Below, piece by piece: positions 7,972 to 16,706 of a stretch of DNA of 59,093 nucleotides (position 1 is its first letter; each line of letters opens with the position of its first letter). Source of the DNA: Actinomycetota bacterium (GTDB taxonomy: Bacteria; Actinomycetota; Acidimicrobiia; IMCC26256; VFJJ01); contig VFJJ01000142.1 in the NCBI GenBank assembly GCA_009886115.1, positions 1 to 59,093 of the forward strand. The letters are read 5' to 3'. The notes under the pieces are model-generated. The model worked only from the letters and a program-made list of their open reading frames with translations. It was not told where the DNA came from and searched no databases. The translations under genes were made by a program, and so were the position numbers.

Positions 7972-9687
7972 TCAGCCCCGAAGCACCGCTCCCGGGAGCG
8001 CTCCCGTGTGACGGCCGTCTCGCAGCATTGCGACGCCGTTGACGTACGTCGCGACGTAGCCTCTGGCGTCGACGACGAGGCGACCGGAATCGGCGGGGAG
8101 GTCGACGACCCACCGGGGATCGCCCGCCGCCAGGCGCGGGCGGTCGATGACGTTGATGTCGGCCCAGGAGCCCGGTCGAAGGGCACCGCGATCGCGAATC
8201 CCGTGGATCGTGGCCGGGATCGACGAGAGGCGGGCGACGGCCTGCTCGATGCTCAGCACGCCCGATGGCACCCATTCGCTCAGCAGCCGGGTCGGGTAGT
8301 CGGCCCCGACGAACGAGGCGAGATGGGCTCCGCCATCGGATGACCCGGCCATCACCAGCGGATGGCGGATGAGGATCTCGAGCGCCTCCTGACGGTCGCG
8401 AGACACCGGGGCGTTGAGTGTGAACACCGTCTCCAGGTTCTCGTCGAGCGACACGTCGAGATAGCAGTCGAAGGGGTCCTGGCCGCCCCGCTGGGCTGCG
8501 AGCTGCGGGACGGTCAGCCCCACCCAATGACCGTGCCGCTCGGGATCGGCGACCGACGCGCAACACACGATGTCCCACACGAACGAGAACGCCCGGCCGG
8601 TCGGATCGGCCAGCTCGGTGCGCATCTGCTCGCGCACGACGACATCGCGGAGCCGCTGCGAGCGCTCGGGCTCGGGCAGGCACAACGTGTCGCGCCAGGT
8701 CGGCATCTCGTCGTAGAGGAACGTGCTCCCGAGCGCGAAGAACACGCCCTGCTTGTTCGCGGCGAACATCGGGAAGATGCGGAGCCCGTCGCGTTGGGCC
8801 TCCTCGGCGAACGCCAGCGAGTCGCTCCAGCCGTTGGGGGCGTTGTGCATCCGCGTGAGCGTGTTGAGGTTCACCGGCTTGCCCGAGACCTCGGCCATGC
8901 GCCGGATGAGCGCTCGGTCGGAGGCGTCGTAGCCCACGAGGAACGTGCGGGGGATGAACTCGATCGCCCCGTGGTCGAACTCGGCGAGCACGGCCGCCAG
9001 GGCCACGATCTCGTCGGGCGCGGCCAGGTTCGACGGCACGGGTCGGCCGTCGTGCGCTTGATGGATGTCGAGTTGACTCGACGTGAAACCCATCGCTCCC
9101 TCGGCCATGGCGCTCCGCACGAGCGCGGCCATGGCCGTGGTCTCGTCGTCGGTCGCGACGCGCTCCTGGGCCTCGTCGCCCATCACCATGCGCCGCACGG
9201 CCGAGTGACCCACGTTGAATCCGGCGTTGACCCCGATACGCCCGTCGAGTCCGGCCATGAGATCGCCGACACCGCCACCCTCGAAGTCGACGCCGGCCTG
9301 CAGGGCTGCCGCGGGCATGCCCTCGACCCGGCTGAGCATCTGCAGCAACCACCCGACGTCGTCGGGTGTCGCCGGCGCGATCGTGAACCCGCAGTTGCCC
9401 GTGAGCAGCGTGGTGACGCCGTGCCACGAGGCCGGCGAGCACGTGGGCTCGAAGTGGAGCTGGGCGTCGTAGTGGGTGTGGATGTCGACGAAGCCGGGGG
9501 TGACGAGAAGGCCCTCGGCGTCGAGCACCTCGACCGCGGCCGCTCGCTCGGCTCCGGTGACCCGCCCGATCTTGGCGATGCGCCCGTCGCGCACGGCGAC
9601 ATCGGCGATGTACGACGGCAGGCCGGTGCCGTCGACGACCGTCCCGCGGGTGACGACGAGGTCGAACGGGGCCGGGCGGTCGCTCAC
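7972..9687 (-). CDS. N-acyl-D-amino-acid deacylase-like amidohydrolase
   Basis: A 571-residue metal-dependent amidohydrolase. A beta-sandwich start (VVTRGTVVDGTG) leads to the HTHYD metal motif at 70-74. GNCGFTIAP follows, then SSDGGAHL near the C-terminus, where the last metal ligand usually lies. This group acts on N-acyl-D-amino acids or related cyclic amides, and many actinobacterial members have no known substrate. The GTG start overlaps the stop of the upstream amidohydrolase (GTGA), indicating translational coupling. A much longer frame without stops runs back to 10752, but upstream of 9687 it is only the shadow of that neighbour. Confidence 0.85.
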   Translation of the reverse strand: MSDRPAPFDLVVTRGTVVDGTGLPSYIADVAVRDGRIAKIGRVTGAERAAAVEVLDAEGLLVTPGFVDIHTHYDAQLHFEPTCSPASWHGVTTLLTGNCGFTIAPATPDDVGWLLQMLSRVEGMPAAALQAGVDFEGGGVGDLMAGLDGRIGVNAGFNVGHSAVRRMVMGDEAQERVATDDETTAMAALVRSAMAEGAMGFTSSQLDIHQAHDGRPVPSNLAAPDEIVALAAVLAEFDHGAIEFIPRTFLVGYDASDRALIRRMAEVSGKPVNLNTLTRMHNAPNGWSDSLAFAEEAQRDGLRIFPMFAANKQGVFFALGSTFLYDEMPTWRDTLCLPEPERSQRLRDVVVREQMRTELADPTGRAFSFVWDIVCCASVADPERHGHWVGLTVPQLAAQRGGQDPFDCYLDVSLDENLETVFTLNAPVSRDRQEALEILIRHPLVMAGSSDGGAHLASFVGADYPTRLLSEWVPSGVLSIEQAVARLSSIPATIHGIRDRGALRPGSWADINVIDRPRLAAGDPRWVVDLPADSGRLVVDARGYVATYVNGVAMLRDGRHTGALPGAVLRG

Positions 9688-10814
9688 GGTTGCTCCATCC
9701 CGTACAACGCCAAGGCGTTGAGCCCGACGAGCCCTGCTCGAGACGTCGGCGTCATCGCCTCGGCGTGCTCGATGAGCTCGTCGACGACACCGGGGTACTT
9801 CGCGTCGCTGTGCGGGAAGTCGGACGCCCAGATCATGGTGTGCTGGCCGATGCGGTGGCCGAGGAGCGCAGCGGTGTGCTCGCCGGGGTCGAAGCTCACC
9901 CAGCACTGGCGGCGGAAGTACTCCGACGGCTTGAGCGTGAGGTCGGGGACCTGCCAACCGTACGACTCGATGAACTCGTCCATCCGGTCCATCCAGTGCG
10001 CCACCCATCCGCCTCCGCACTCGAGCACACCGATCTTCAGCTCCGGGTAGCGCTCGAGCACCCCGCCCCAGACCAGGTTCGACAGCGTCAGGTGCTGATC
10101 GAAGAACAGGATGGTCGCGTGGTGGGTGCCTGGGGCCATGAGGTCGGCCATGCGGCGACTGGTTCCGTCGACGTCCCACGGCCCGGCCGGATGGAACGCC
10201 AGCGGTAGCCCTTCCTCGATGAGCGCTTCGTAGACGGGGTGGAAGTCGGCGTGGTGGAGTTGCCGGCCCAGGAAGGGATTGGGTCGGCACCACCCGGCCT
10301 TCATGCCGAGGCGGGCGATGCGGTGCACCTCCTCGGCGGCTGCGGCGGGATCCTGCATGGGCAGCACGCCCGTGCCGATCAGACGCCCGGGATCGGCCTG
10401 GCACCAGTCGGCGAGCCAGTCGTTGTAGACCCGGCAATGGGCGACGGCGAGCTCGGGGTCTTCGATGCCTGCGAGCTTCAGGCTCAGCCCCCCGTACATC
10501 ACCGCAACGTCGATGCCCTCGGCGTCGAGCACCTTCAGACGCTCGTTGGCATCGAAACCGGCAGGGTTGAGGTCTTCGTAGTGCGTGCCTTGACCGAGGT
10601 TCACGTACGGGGTTCCGGCGTTGCCCAGCCCGGCGAGGCCCCTGTCGGTGAGCACCTTGTCCTCGACGAGGCACGTGTCGAAGCCGGTGTCGGCGTTCCA
10701 GCGCAAGCGCATCGCCCGGTCGCGCATCGAGGTCGGCAGGTTGTCCTCCCACAGCCGGGGGGGCTCGCAGAGATGCCCGTCGGCATCGACGACGTAGTGC
10801 CCGTGGTCGTTCAT
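9684..10814 (-). CDS. Amidohydrolase family 2 (metal-dependent hydrolase/decarboxylase)
   Basis: A 376-residue TIM-barrel protein of the amidohydrolase_2 group. The N-terminal DADGH (10-14) replaces the usual DxHxH metal pair, FHPAG provides a His in the middle and ASDFPHSDAKYP gives the late Asp. Relatives are often found in actinobacterial clusters for breakdown of aromatic or steroid-like compounds and can be hydrolases or non-oxidative decarboxylases. Its stop overlaps the GTG of the deacylase-like gene, so the two are made together. It diverges from the recombinase gene across roughly 100 bases, which must hold both promoters. Confidence 0.8.
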   Translation of the reverse strand: MNDHGHYVVDADGHLCEPPRLWEDNLPTSMRDRAMRLRWNADTGFDTCLVEDKVLTDRGLAGLGNAGTPYVNLGQGTHYEDLNPAGFDANERLKVLDAEGIDVAVMYGGLSLKLAGIEDPELAVAHCRVYNDWLADWCQADPGRLIGTGVLPMQDPAAAAEEVHRIARLGMKAGWCRPNPFLGRQLHHADFHPVYEALIEEGLPLAFHPAGPWDVDGTSRRMADLMAPGTHHATILFFDQHLTLSNLVWGGVLERYPELKIGVLECGGGWVAHWMDRMDEFIESYGWQVPDLTLKPSEYFRRQCWVSFDPGEHTAALLGHRIGQHTMIWASDFPHSDAKYPGVVDELIEHAEAMTPTSRAGLVGLNALALYGMEQP

Positions 10815-10920
10815 GGCCCTCCCGGGAAGCTCACGCGTGTCCAGCCGTCAGGGTGCGCTCGCGACCGTCGAGCGTCAACCACGTGCTTGTTATCGGACGC
10901 GTGACGGCTACCGTGGGGCC

Positions 10921-11766
10921 GTGGCTTCGACCCCGTCGGTCAACACCCGACGTGCCTATCGTGCCGACTGGGCCGACTTCGTCGCGTGGTGCGCCTCGCA
11001 GCGCCGGCGGGCCCTGCCGGCGACCCCGGCCACCGTGGCGGCGTACGTCGCGTGGTCGGGAGAGCGCCACCGACCGTCGACGGTCCATCGGCGCCTGGCT
11101 GCGATCTCGTTCGAGCACGCCGCCGTGGGTGCGCCGTCGCCGTGTCGGCACGACGGCGTTCGCGCCGCCGACGCCCTGGTCGCCTGGCACGGGCGTGACC
11201 TGCGCTCGCCGGCGGCGCCGGCGACGGTCGACCACGTGCTCTCGATCGTGCGCTGCTTCGACGAATCGGCGGCCGGGAGGCGTGATCACGCGCTCGTGCT
11301 CGTGATGTTCGGGGCCGGCCTGCGCCGGGCCCAGGTCGCGGCGCTCGATCTCGCAGACGTGCGTGTCGGGAGACGATCACTCCGCATCGCAGTTCCCGCC
11401 CGTCCCGAGATCCTCGTTCCGGCGGGCTCGAGACCGGAGCTGTGCGCGGTCACGGCATGGCGGGCCTGGCTCCGATTGCGATCGGTGCCCACGCCCGTTC
11501 GGGACCCGGGACCGGTTCCGGCGTTCTGCCCGGTCGATCGGTTCGACCGCATCCAGCCGGGCCGACTCTCCGATCGCGGGGTGTCGCGGGTGGTCGCTCG
11601 TGCTGCTGTGGCCGCAGGAATCGATCCTCACCAGATCACGACAGGTTCGTTGCGAGCTGGGCTGGTGAGGGTGGCCAAGGCGAGGGGCGTCGCCGACGAC
11701 ACGATCATGCGTCAGACGGGGCATCGCCAGGCGCGGCGTGTTCGGGAGCTCTCCCGGAGTCGCTGA
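10921..11766 (+). CDS. Tyrosine recombinase family protein lacking the catalytic tyrosine
   Basis: A 281-residue protein with a SAM-like N-terminal core-binding domain (NTRRAYRADWADFVAWC, 8-24) and a phage-integrase-type catalytic domain. The first catalytic Arg is present in GAGLRR (R135). Box II reads TTGSLRAG, keeping Arg 245 but with Gly 242 where the His usually is. QTGH keeps His 268. The position nine residues on, normally the tyrosine nucleophile, is Leu 277 and no tyrosine occurs before the stop. It cannot carry out normal strand exchange and may be a remnant or a DNA-binding derivative. The GTG at 10921 begins right at the conserved domain. No attachment site was recognised. It converges on the acyl-CoA ligase, 12 bases apart. 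Confidence 0.75.
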   Translation: MASTPSVNTRRAYRADWADFVAWCASQRRRALPATPATVAAYVAWSGERHRPSTVHRRLAAISFEHAAVGAPSPCRHDGVRAADALVAWHGRDLRSPAAPATVDHVLSIVRCFDESAAGRRDHALVLVMFGAGLRRAQVAALDLADVRVGRRSLRIAVPARPEILVPAGSRPELCAVTAWRAWLRLRSVPTPVRDPGPVPAFCPVDRFDRIQPGRLSDRGVSRVVARAAVAAGIDPHQITTGSLRAGLVRVAKARGVADDTIMRQTGHRQARRVRELSRSR

Positions 11767-11778
11767 GCCCGGTCAACC

Positions 11779-13428
11779 TCAGGCGCTGCGGTTGGTGCCG
11801 CCGGGGTAGGCGCCCCCGCCGAACTGCTCGTCGAGCGCGTCGTAGTCGACCAGGAAACCCTTGCGGGGCAAGGCGTCGATGAACTCGACGGTGCGAGGCT
11901 TCTTGTACGAGGCGATCCGGGTGCGGCAGTGCTCGATGAGCTCCTCGGCCGTGACGGACGGGCTGCCGGCGACAGGGTTGCCGTCGTTGCCGTCGCTGCT
12001 GTCGCTGCCGTCGTTGCCGTCGTTGCCGTCGCGCAGCACGACGATGGCCTTCACCGACTGGGTCCACCGGTCGTCGGGCACGCCGATGATCGCCACGTCG
12101 GCGACTGCGGGATGGGTGCGCAGACAGCTCTCGACCTCGGCCGGGTAGATGTTCTCGGCGGCCGACTTGAGCATGCGGCCCTTGGGTCCGATGAACGAGA
12201 TCGAACCGTCGGCTTCCCGCCGGCCCAGGTCGTTGGTGCGGTACCAGCCGTTGCTGGTGCGCCGGGCGTTCTCGTCGGCCCGGTCCCAGTAGCCGTTCAT
12301 GACCGTGAGGCCGCGCACGGCGATCTCGCCGACGTCGCCGTGCCGGCACTCGGCACCGTCGTCGTCGAGGATGCGGATCGACGTGACCGGCGACGCTCGC
12401 CCATGGGTCCCGAGGGGCCTGCTGGCCGGATCGTCGGGGTCGTCGAACGCGGTGAACGTGGTCATGCCCATCACCTCGGTCTGACCGAATCCGCCCGGGC
12501 GCCGCCCCCACGGGCTCTCGTCGGGCGACGTCATCGCGACCCACTCGGGACGGCCGCCCAGGATCCGCAGCGACGAGAGGTCGTAGCGCCCGTCACGGTT
12601 CGCCTCGACGATCTGGTCGATCGTGGGGCCCAGGATGTAGGCGCCGGTGCAGCGCTCCCGGTCGATCAGCTCGCACAGCTCCTCGGCCACGACCCGCCTG
12701 ACGAACACGTTGGTGCCGGCCATGTGGAAGGTCGCCAGCGTGAACATGAAGCAGCCGATGTGGAAGAGCGGCCCCGAGCACAGGTAGCGGTACTGCGGGG
12801 TGATCTGCTGGGCCATGGCGATCACGAGGTCCTGGCTGATGATCGCCAGATGGCTGAGCTGGGCGCCGTTGGGCCGGCCCGAGAACGCGGCCGTGTAGAT
12901 CTGCAGGACGGGGAGCTCGGCGCCGACCTCCATCTCGGGATCGTCGGCGGCGCCCGAGGCGAGGAACGCCTCGTACGAATCTGCTGCCGAATCGGCGCCG
13001 GCCGGGTGCACGGCGGTGTCGTGGCGCAGCCAGCGGGCATCAGACGTACGGGCCAACGCCCGTCCGGCCCGTACGTCTTCGCCGACCTCCTCCTCCTGCC
13101 AGATCACGATGGCCGGCGCGGAGTCGTCGATGACGAAGGCCAGCTCCTCGGGGGTCTGGCGCCAGTTCACCGGGCACAAGACGGCGCCGATCTTGGCGCA
13201 GGCGAGCAGGGCCTCCATGATGCGGAAGGAGTTCTGGCCCAACCAGAGCACCCGGCCGCCGACGCCGACTCCATGGGCGACGAGGGCGTTGGCGAGGCGA
13301 CTCACACGATCGTCGAGCTCGAGATAGGTGAGCCTGGTGGAGCCGTCGACGACGGCAGTCTGGAGCGGCCACGAGCGACGGTGCTCGCGGATGATGTCGC
13401 CGAGCGTGAGGTTGCGGATGGAGTCCAT
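11779..13428 (-). CDS. AMP-dependent acyl-CoA synthetase/ligase family, atypical P-loop
   Basis: A 549-residue member of the adenylate-forming superfamily, which normally activates a carboxylic acid as acyl-AMP and then acyl-CoA. The N-terminal fold and the hinge region NGWYRTNDLGRREADGSISFIGPKGRMLK are clear. The phosphate-binding loop, usually YTSGTTGxPKG, reads YTAAFSGRPNG (178-188), with Asn 187 in place of Lys. The C-terminal catalytic Lys region (ALPRKGFLVDYD) is also unusual. A run of Asn-Asp-Gly-type repeats (469-484) is inserted between C-terminal strands. Activity is therefore uncertain. It lies 9 bases downstream of an SDR on the same strand, probably one operon. Confidence 0.75.
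   Translation of the reverse strand: MDSIRNLTLGDIIREHRRSWPLQTAVVDGSTRLTYLELDDRVSRLANALVAHGVGVGGRVLWLGQNSFRIMEALLACAKIGAVLCPVNWRQTPEELAFVIDDSAPAIVIWQEEEVGEDVRAGRALARTSDARWLRHDTAVHPAGADSAADSYEAFLASGAADDPEMEVGAELPVLQIYTAAFSGRPNGAQLSHLAIISQDLVIAMAQQITPQYRYLCSGPLFHIGCFMFTLATFHMAGTNVFVRRVVAEELCELIDRERCTGAYILGPTIDQIVEANRDGRYDLSSLRILGGRPEWVAMTSPDESPWGRRPGGFGQTEVMGMTTFTAFDDPDDPASRPLGTHGRASPVTSIRILDDDGAECRHGDVGEIAVRGLTVMNGYWDRADENARRTSNGWYRTNDLGRREADGSISFIGPKGRMLKSAAENIYPAEVESCLRTHPAVADVAIIGVPDDRWTQSVKAIVVLRDGNDGNDGSDSSDGNDGNPVAGSPSVTAEELIEHCRTRIASYKKPRTVEFIDALPRKGFLVDYDALDEQFGGGAYPGGTNRSA
11979..12031 (-). repeat. In-frame 9-bp tandem repeat encoding Asn-Asp-Gly/Ser units
   Basis: Imperfect copies of a 9-base unit (TTGCCGTCG on the plus strand) inside the acyl-CoA ligase gene, translated as NDGNDGSDSSDGNDGN. 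Copy number can change without breaking the frame. Confidence 0.85.
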
Positions 13429-13437
13429 CGCGGCGCC

Positions 13438-14250
13438 CTACTTCCCGTCCGACTGCGCGGTGTTCCCCAGCGAACCCGCGATGCGGGCCGTGAGGGGGGC
13501 TGGGACGAGCTTGGTCAGCACGGCCCCGATCTTGTTCTGCACGCCGGGGATGCTCACGGCCCGGTTGCGGTCGAGATCGGCCAACGCCCGGGTCACGACC
13601 TGCTGGGCCGTCTGCCACAGCGCTTCGGGCACATTGGTGCCGCTGTAGCCCGAGCGTTCCTGGAACTCGGTGCGGGTGTACCCGGGGCACACGGCCATGA
13701 CGCTCACGCCCGTCGTGCGGCACTCGCCGCGAAGCGACTGGCTGAACGAGTTCACGAAGGCCTTCGTGGCCGAGTAGGTGGCCAACTGGGGGACGGGCGA
13801 GTACCCGCCGAGTGACGACACGTTCACGATCGCCCCGAACCGGCGGCGCACCATGGGGCCGAGCGCGGCATGGGCCAGGCGGACCAGCGCCACGACGTTG
13901 AGCTCGATCATCAGCTCCTCACGATCGACCGGCAACTCGTGGAACGGTCCGCCGGTGCCGAAGCCGGCGTTGTTGACGAGCAGATCGACCGGAGCCTGCT
14001 CGGACGCCGGCGTGGCGAGGCGGACCTCGACGGTCGCCCGTTCGCCAGCGTGGGTGAGGTTGGCGGGGAGCACCTCGACCGAGCGGCCGTGCTCGCGGCG
14101 CAAATCGGCTGCCAGCGCTTCCAGCCGCGAAACGTCGCGAGCCACGAGCACCAGGTTGCAACCGCGGGCCGCGAGCTGCCGCGAGAACTCGTCGCCGATG
14201 CCTGCCGAGGCGCCGGTGACGAGTGCGGTGGGCCAGTGTCGTCGTGCCAT
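13438..14250 (-). CDS. Short-chain dehydrogenase, DltE/17-beta-HSD-like
   Basis: A 270-residue SDR. TGASAGIG is at 12-19, NNAGFGTGGPF starts at 93, the catalytic Ser is in NVSS (145-146) and YSATK is at 159-163. The NNAGFG and GYSPVPQLATYSATKAFVNSFSQSL stretches are characteristic of the DltE-like subgroup, which acts on acyl or ketone substrates and is often membrane-associated. Residues VARDVSRL after strand 2 suggest NADP preference. It is the first gene of a likely two-gene operon with the ligase downstream, and it diverges from the hydroxyacyl-CoA dehydrogenase across 36 bases. Confidence 0.85.
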   Translation of the reverse strand: MARRHWPTALVTGASAGIGDEFSRQLAARGCNLVLVARDVSRLEALAADLRREHGRSVEVLPANLTHAGERATVEVRLATPASEQAPVDLLVNNAGFGTGGPFHELPVDREELMIELNVVALVRLAHAALGPMVRRRFGAIVNVSSLGGYSPVPQLATYSATKAFVNSFSQSLRGECRTTGVSVMAVCPGYTRTEFQERSGYSGTNVPEALWQTAQQVVTRALADLDRNRAVSIPGVQNKIGAVLTKLVPAPLTARIAGSLGNTAQSDGK

Positions 14251-14286
14251 GGGCCGGAGTCTCGCGCCGGAGGGTACCGTGGCTCC

Positions 14287-15069
14287 ATGGGAACCGAGAT
14301 CGACGACGTGTCACCGGCCGAGAACTCCACTGCGGGTTGGCGTTGCGCCGTGTTGGGTGCCGGCGTGATGGGCAGCGGGATCGCGCAGTCGCTGGCCCAG
14401 GCGGGCTACGAGGCCGTCTGCTACGACGTGAGCACCGAGGCCCTCGAACGGGCCGTCGAGGGTGTGCGCACGGGCCGCTACGGCGTCGAGCGTGCGGTCG
14501 AGCGAGGCAAGCTCACCCGTGAGGCTGCCGACGCCGCGTTGGGCCGCCTGTCGTTCACCGGGTCGTTCGACGACGCCGTCTCCCGGGCCGACCTCGTCGT
14601 CGAGGCCGTGTTCGAGGACCTGCCGCTCAAGATCCGCGTGTTCCGCGAGCTCGACGAGGCGGCCCCCGCCGGAGCGATCCTGGCGTCGAACACCTCGGGT
14701 TTCCCGATCGGGGCCATCGCCGCGGCAACCGATCGGCCCGAGCAGGTGATCGGCTGGCACTGGGCGTCACCGCCGCAGGTGATGCGCCTGGCCGAGATCG
14801 TCCGCCACCCGGCCACGAGCGACGCCGTCGTCGAGGCCGTGAGCGAGGCGGCCCGTCGCTGCGGCAAGAACCCCATCGTGGTCAACGACCAGCCCATGGC
14901 CTGGGGCTTCGTGGCCAACCGTGTGTACGGGGCCATGTTGCGCGAGGCCGAACGGGTGATCGGCGAAGGGGTGGCCAGCCGGGAGCAGGTGAACCAGCTC
15001 ATGGTCGACTGCTTCAACTGGCCCGTGGGTCCCTACGGGATGGTCGCCGGCGCCAAGGGCGGCTGGTAG
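14287..15069 (+). CDS. 3-hydroxyacyl-CoA dehydrogenase
   Basis: A 260-residue NAD-dependent enzyme oxidising 3-hydroxyacyl-CoA to 3-oxoacyl-CoA in beta-oxidation. The Rossmann motif GAGVMGSGIAQ starts at 24, SNTSGF follows strand 5 and the catalytic His lies in GWHWASPP. The C-terminal domain (GFVANRVYGAMLREA...) is present but ends soon after GPYGMVAGAKGGW, so the protein is slightly shorter than common 280-residue relatives. An upstream GGAGG lies 13-14 bases before the ATG. It is the only plus-strand gene in its stretch and is followed by hairpin repeat 2. Confidence 0.85.
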   Translation: MGTEIDDVSPAENSTAGWRCAVLGAGVMGSGIAQSLAQAGYEAVCYDVSTEALERAVEGVRTGRYGVERAVERGKLTREAADAALGRLSFTGSFDDAVSRADLVVEAVFEDLPLKIRVFRELDEAAPAGAILASNTSGFPIGAIAAATDRPEQVIGWHWASPPQVMRLAEIVRHPATSDAVVEAVSEAARRCGKNPIVVNDQPMAWGFVANRVYGAMLREAERVIGEGVASREQVNQLMVDCFNWPVGPYGMVAGAKGGW

Positions 15070-15079
15070 GCCGTTCTGT

Positions 15080-15114
15080 GCGCGGAAATGCTCACCCCGT
15101 GAGCATTTCCGCGC
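15080..15114. repeat. Dispersed hairpin element, copy 2 (subtype B)
   Basis: Perfect 16-base arms: GCGCGGAAATGCTCAC (15080-15095) and its complement (15099-15114), with a CCC loop. It is preceded by GTTCTGT, as in copy 1, and followed by AAATTTCGTGGTGGTGGGGG (15115-15134). It lies between the converging 3' ends of the hydroxyacyl-CoA dehydrogenase and the hot-dog dehydratase. Compared with subtype A, the outer arm changes from GTGCAG to GCGCGG with matching changes in the other arm. Confidence 0.85.
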
Positions 15115-15145
15115 AAATTTCGTGGTGGTGGGGGAGGTTGCGGGC

Positions 15146-15592
15146 TCAGGCGTCCTTCTTGCGGCGGACGATGAGGACGAACTTGGTCGTGAGGACCGGC
15201 GCCGCGGTGGTCTTGTTCTTCCAGGTGGTCGTCGAGACGTAGAACTCCATCACCCCGGTGGAGCCTTCCTTTTCGTACACCTCGTCGACGACGCCGTGGC
15301 CCTCGAGCACGTCGCCGACCCGGGGCCACGAGTGGTACTCGAACGACTGCTCGCCGTGGAGGATCAGCCCCCGCTTGCGCAGCTCGTTCATGTCGATGCC
15401 GCCGCCGACGGCCTCACCCGCGCTGTTCCAGTAGCTCATCACGAACGGGAACGTGGGCGGCACGGGAGCGTTGGCCGACTTGTACACCGGATCGTCGTCG
15501 AGGAGGGCCTGGGCGAAGACCTTCACCGGGCCGGCCTCGATGGTGACGACCTGCGAACCCAGGTCCAAGCCGATGTACTCGGTGAGCGCCAC
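15146..15592 (-). CDS. FAS1-like/MaoC N-terminal hot-dog dehydratase domain protein
   Basis: A 148-residue single hot-dog domain related to the MaoC_dehydrat_N (FAS1-like dehydratase) family. Such proteins usually form the non-catalytic or substrate-binding half of a heteromeric enoyl-CoA hydratase. Family features include DDDPVYKSANAPVPPTFPFVMSYW and HGEQSFEYHSWPRVGDVLEG. It resembles the 172-residue protein at 42295. No matching catalytic MaoC gene is adjacent; the one in this window is at 26231. An SDR lies about 100 bases upstream on the same strand, so both may belong to one acyl-CoA pathway. Confidence 0.8.
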   Translation of the reverse strand: MALTEYIGLDLGSQVVTIEAGPVKVFAQALLDDDPVYKSANAPVPPTFPFVMSYWNSAGEAVGGGIDMNELRKRGLILHGEQSFEYHSWPRVGDVLEGHGVVDEVYEKEGSTGVMEFYVSTTTWKNKTTAAPVLTTKFVLIVRRKKDA

Positions 15593-15695
15593 GGCTCTCC
15601 CCCTGCCTCGTGCCCCCGAACTCCGGGCCTCGGAACCCCAGGCCTCGTCGAGGCCTGGATGACGTGAACGTCAGCTTGTCACCGCTCGACGGTGG

Positions 15696-16595
15696 TCACC
15701 ACTCGACGACGAACGGGGCGAGCCGGGGCGATCCGCCGGCGAACAGCGCCTCCTTGTTGGCTGCGATGTCGGCGACCGTCCACCGCGCTTCGCGGCGGAT
15801 CTGCGACGCGACCGTCCAGCCCTGGAGGAGCTGCACCGTGCCGCCGAACACCACGAACACCTGCCCGGTCACCTCGGCTGCGTCGTCGGAGGCCAACCAG
15901 GCCACCGTGGGGGCCACGTTGGCCGGCTCGTAGGGGTCGAAGCCGTCGGGGGCCGCCATGTCGAAGGCGGCCTCGGTCATGCGGGTGCGGGCCCGGGGGG
16001 CGATCGCGTTGCACGTGACCCCGTACCGCTCCATCTCGCGAGCGAAGGTGATCGCCATGGCGGCGATACCGGCCTTGGCGGTGCCGTAGTTGATCTGGCC
16101 GGCCGCGCCCATGGTGCCGGCCTCCGAGGTCGTGAAGATCATGCGCCCGTTGACATCGCGGCCCGCCTTGATCTCGGCGCGCCAGTACGAGCAGGCGTGA
16201 CGGGCCATGGCGAAATGGCCCTTGAGGTGGACGCGAATGACGGCGTCCCACTCGGCCTCCTCCATGTTGAAGCTCATCTTGTCGCGCAAGATGCCGGCGT
16301 TGTTCACGAGGATGTCGAGACGGCCGAAGTCGGCCACGGCCTGCGCCACGATGCGGGCCGACCCGGCCCAGTCGGCAACGTCGTCGGCGTTGGCCGACGC
16401 CCGTCCGCCCTCAGCCACGATCTCGGCGACGACCTGCTCGGCAGGCGACCGATCGCCACCGGAGCCGTCGCCGCTCACCCCCACGTCGTTGACGACCACC
16501 GCTGCGCCCTCGCGAGCCAGCAGGAGGGCCTCTTCGCGACCGATGCCCCGTCCGGCGCCGGTGACGATGGCGACCTTCCCGTCGAGCGCTCCCAT
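15696..16595 (-). CDS. Short-chain dehydrogenase resembling the dehydrogenase part of multifunctional beta-oxidation enzymes
   Basis: A 299-residue SDR. TGAGRGIG is at 12-19, NDVG follows strand 2 (an NAD-type signature), NNAG is at 98-101, the catalytic Ser is 157 and YGTAK is at 170-174. The glycine-rich insert GVSGDGSGGDRSPAEQVVAEI after strand 2 is typical of the D-3-hydroxyacyl-CoA dehydrogenase part of MFE-2/HSD17B4-like proteins. Start choice is well supported: GGAGGT lies five bases before the ATG at 16595. It probably oxidises 3-hydroxyacyl-CoA esters, working with a hot-dog hydratase such as its downstream neighbour. Confidence 0.85.
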   Translation of the reverse strand: MGALDGKVAIVTGAGRGIGREEALLLAREGAAVVVNDVGVSGDGSGGDRSPAEQVVAEIVAEGGRASANADDVADWAGSARIVAQAVADFGRLDILVNNAGILRDKMSFNMEEAEWDAVIRVHLKGHFAMARHACSYWRAEIKAGRDVNGRMIFTTSEAGTMGAAGQINYGTAKAGIAAMAITFAREMERYGVTCNAIAPRARTRMTEAAFDMAAPDGFDPYEPANVAPTVAWLASDDAAEVTGQVFVVFGGTVQLLQGWTVASQIRREARWTVADIAANKEALFAGGSPRLAPFVVEW

Positions 16596-16706
16596 GGTGA
16601 CCTCCGAGATGGAATCCGAGCCGGCAGCTTGGCTGTCGGCCTCCACCCAGGTCCAACGGAGGCACTGCGTGTTGGGATACCCGTGGCGCGCTGGCAGAAT
16701 GGGTCG

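Noticed and set aside
9688-10752. Very long open frame (7972-10752) as one 926-residue fusion protein
   Set aside because: Only the part below 9687 has amidohydrolase features; the upstream part is an Arg/Pro-rich shadow of the amidohydrolase_2 gene in another frame.
10813-11766. Genomic island or prophage bounded by the recombinase
   Set aside because: No attachment repeats, no tRNA, no phage genes, and neighbouring codon use looks the same on both sides.
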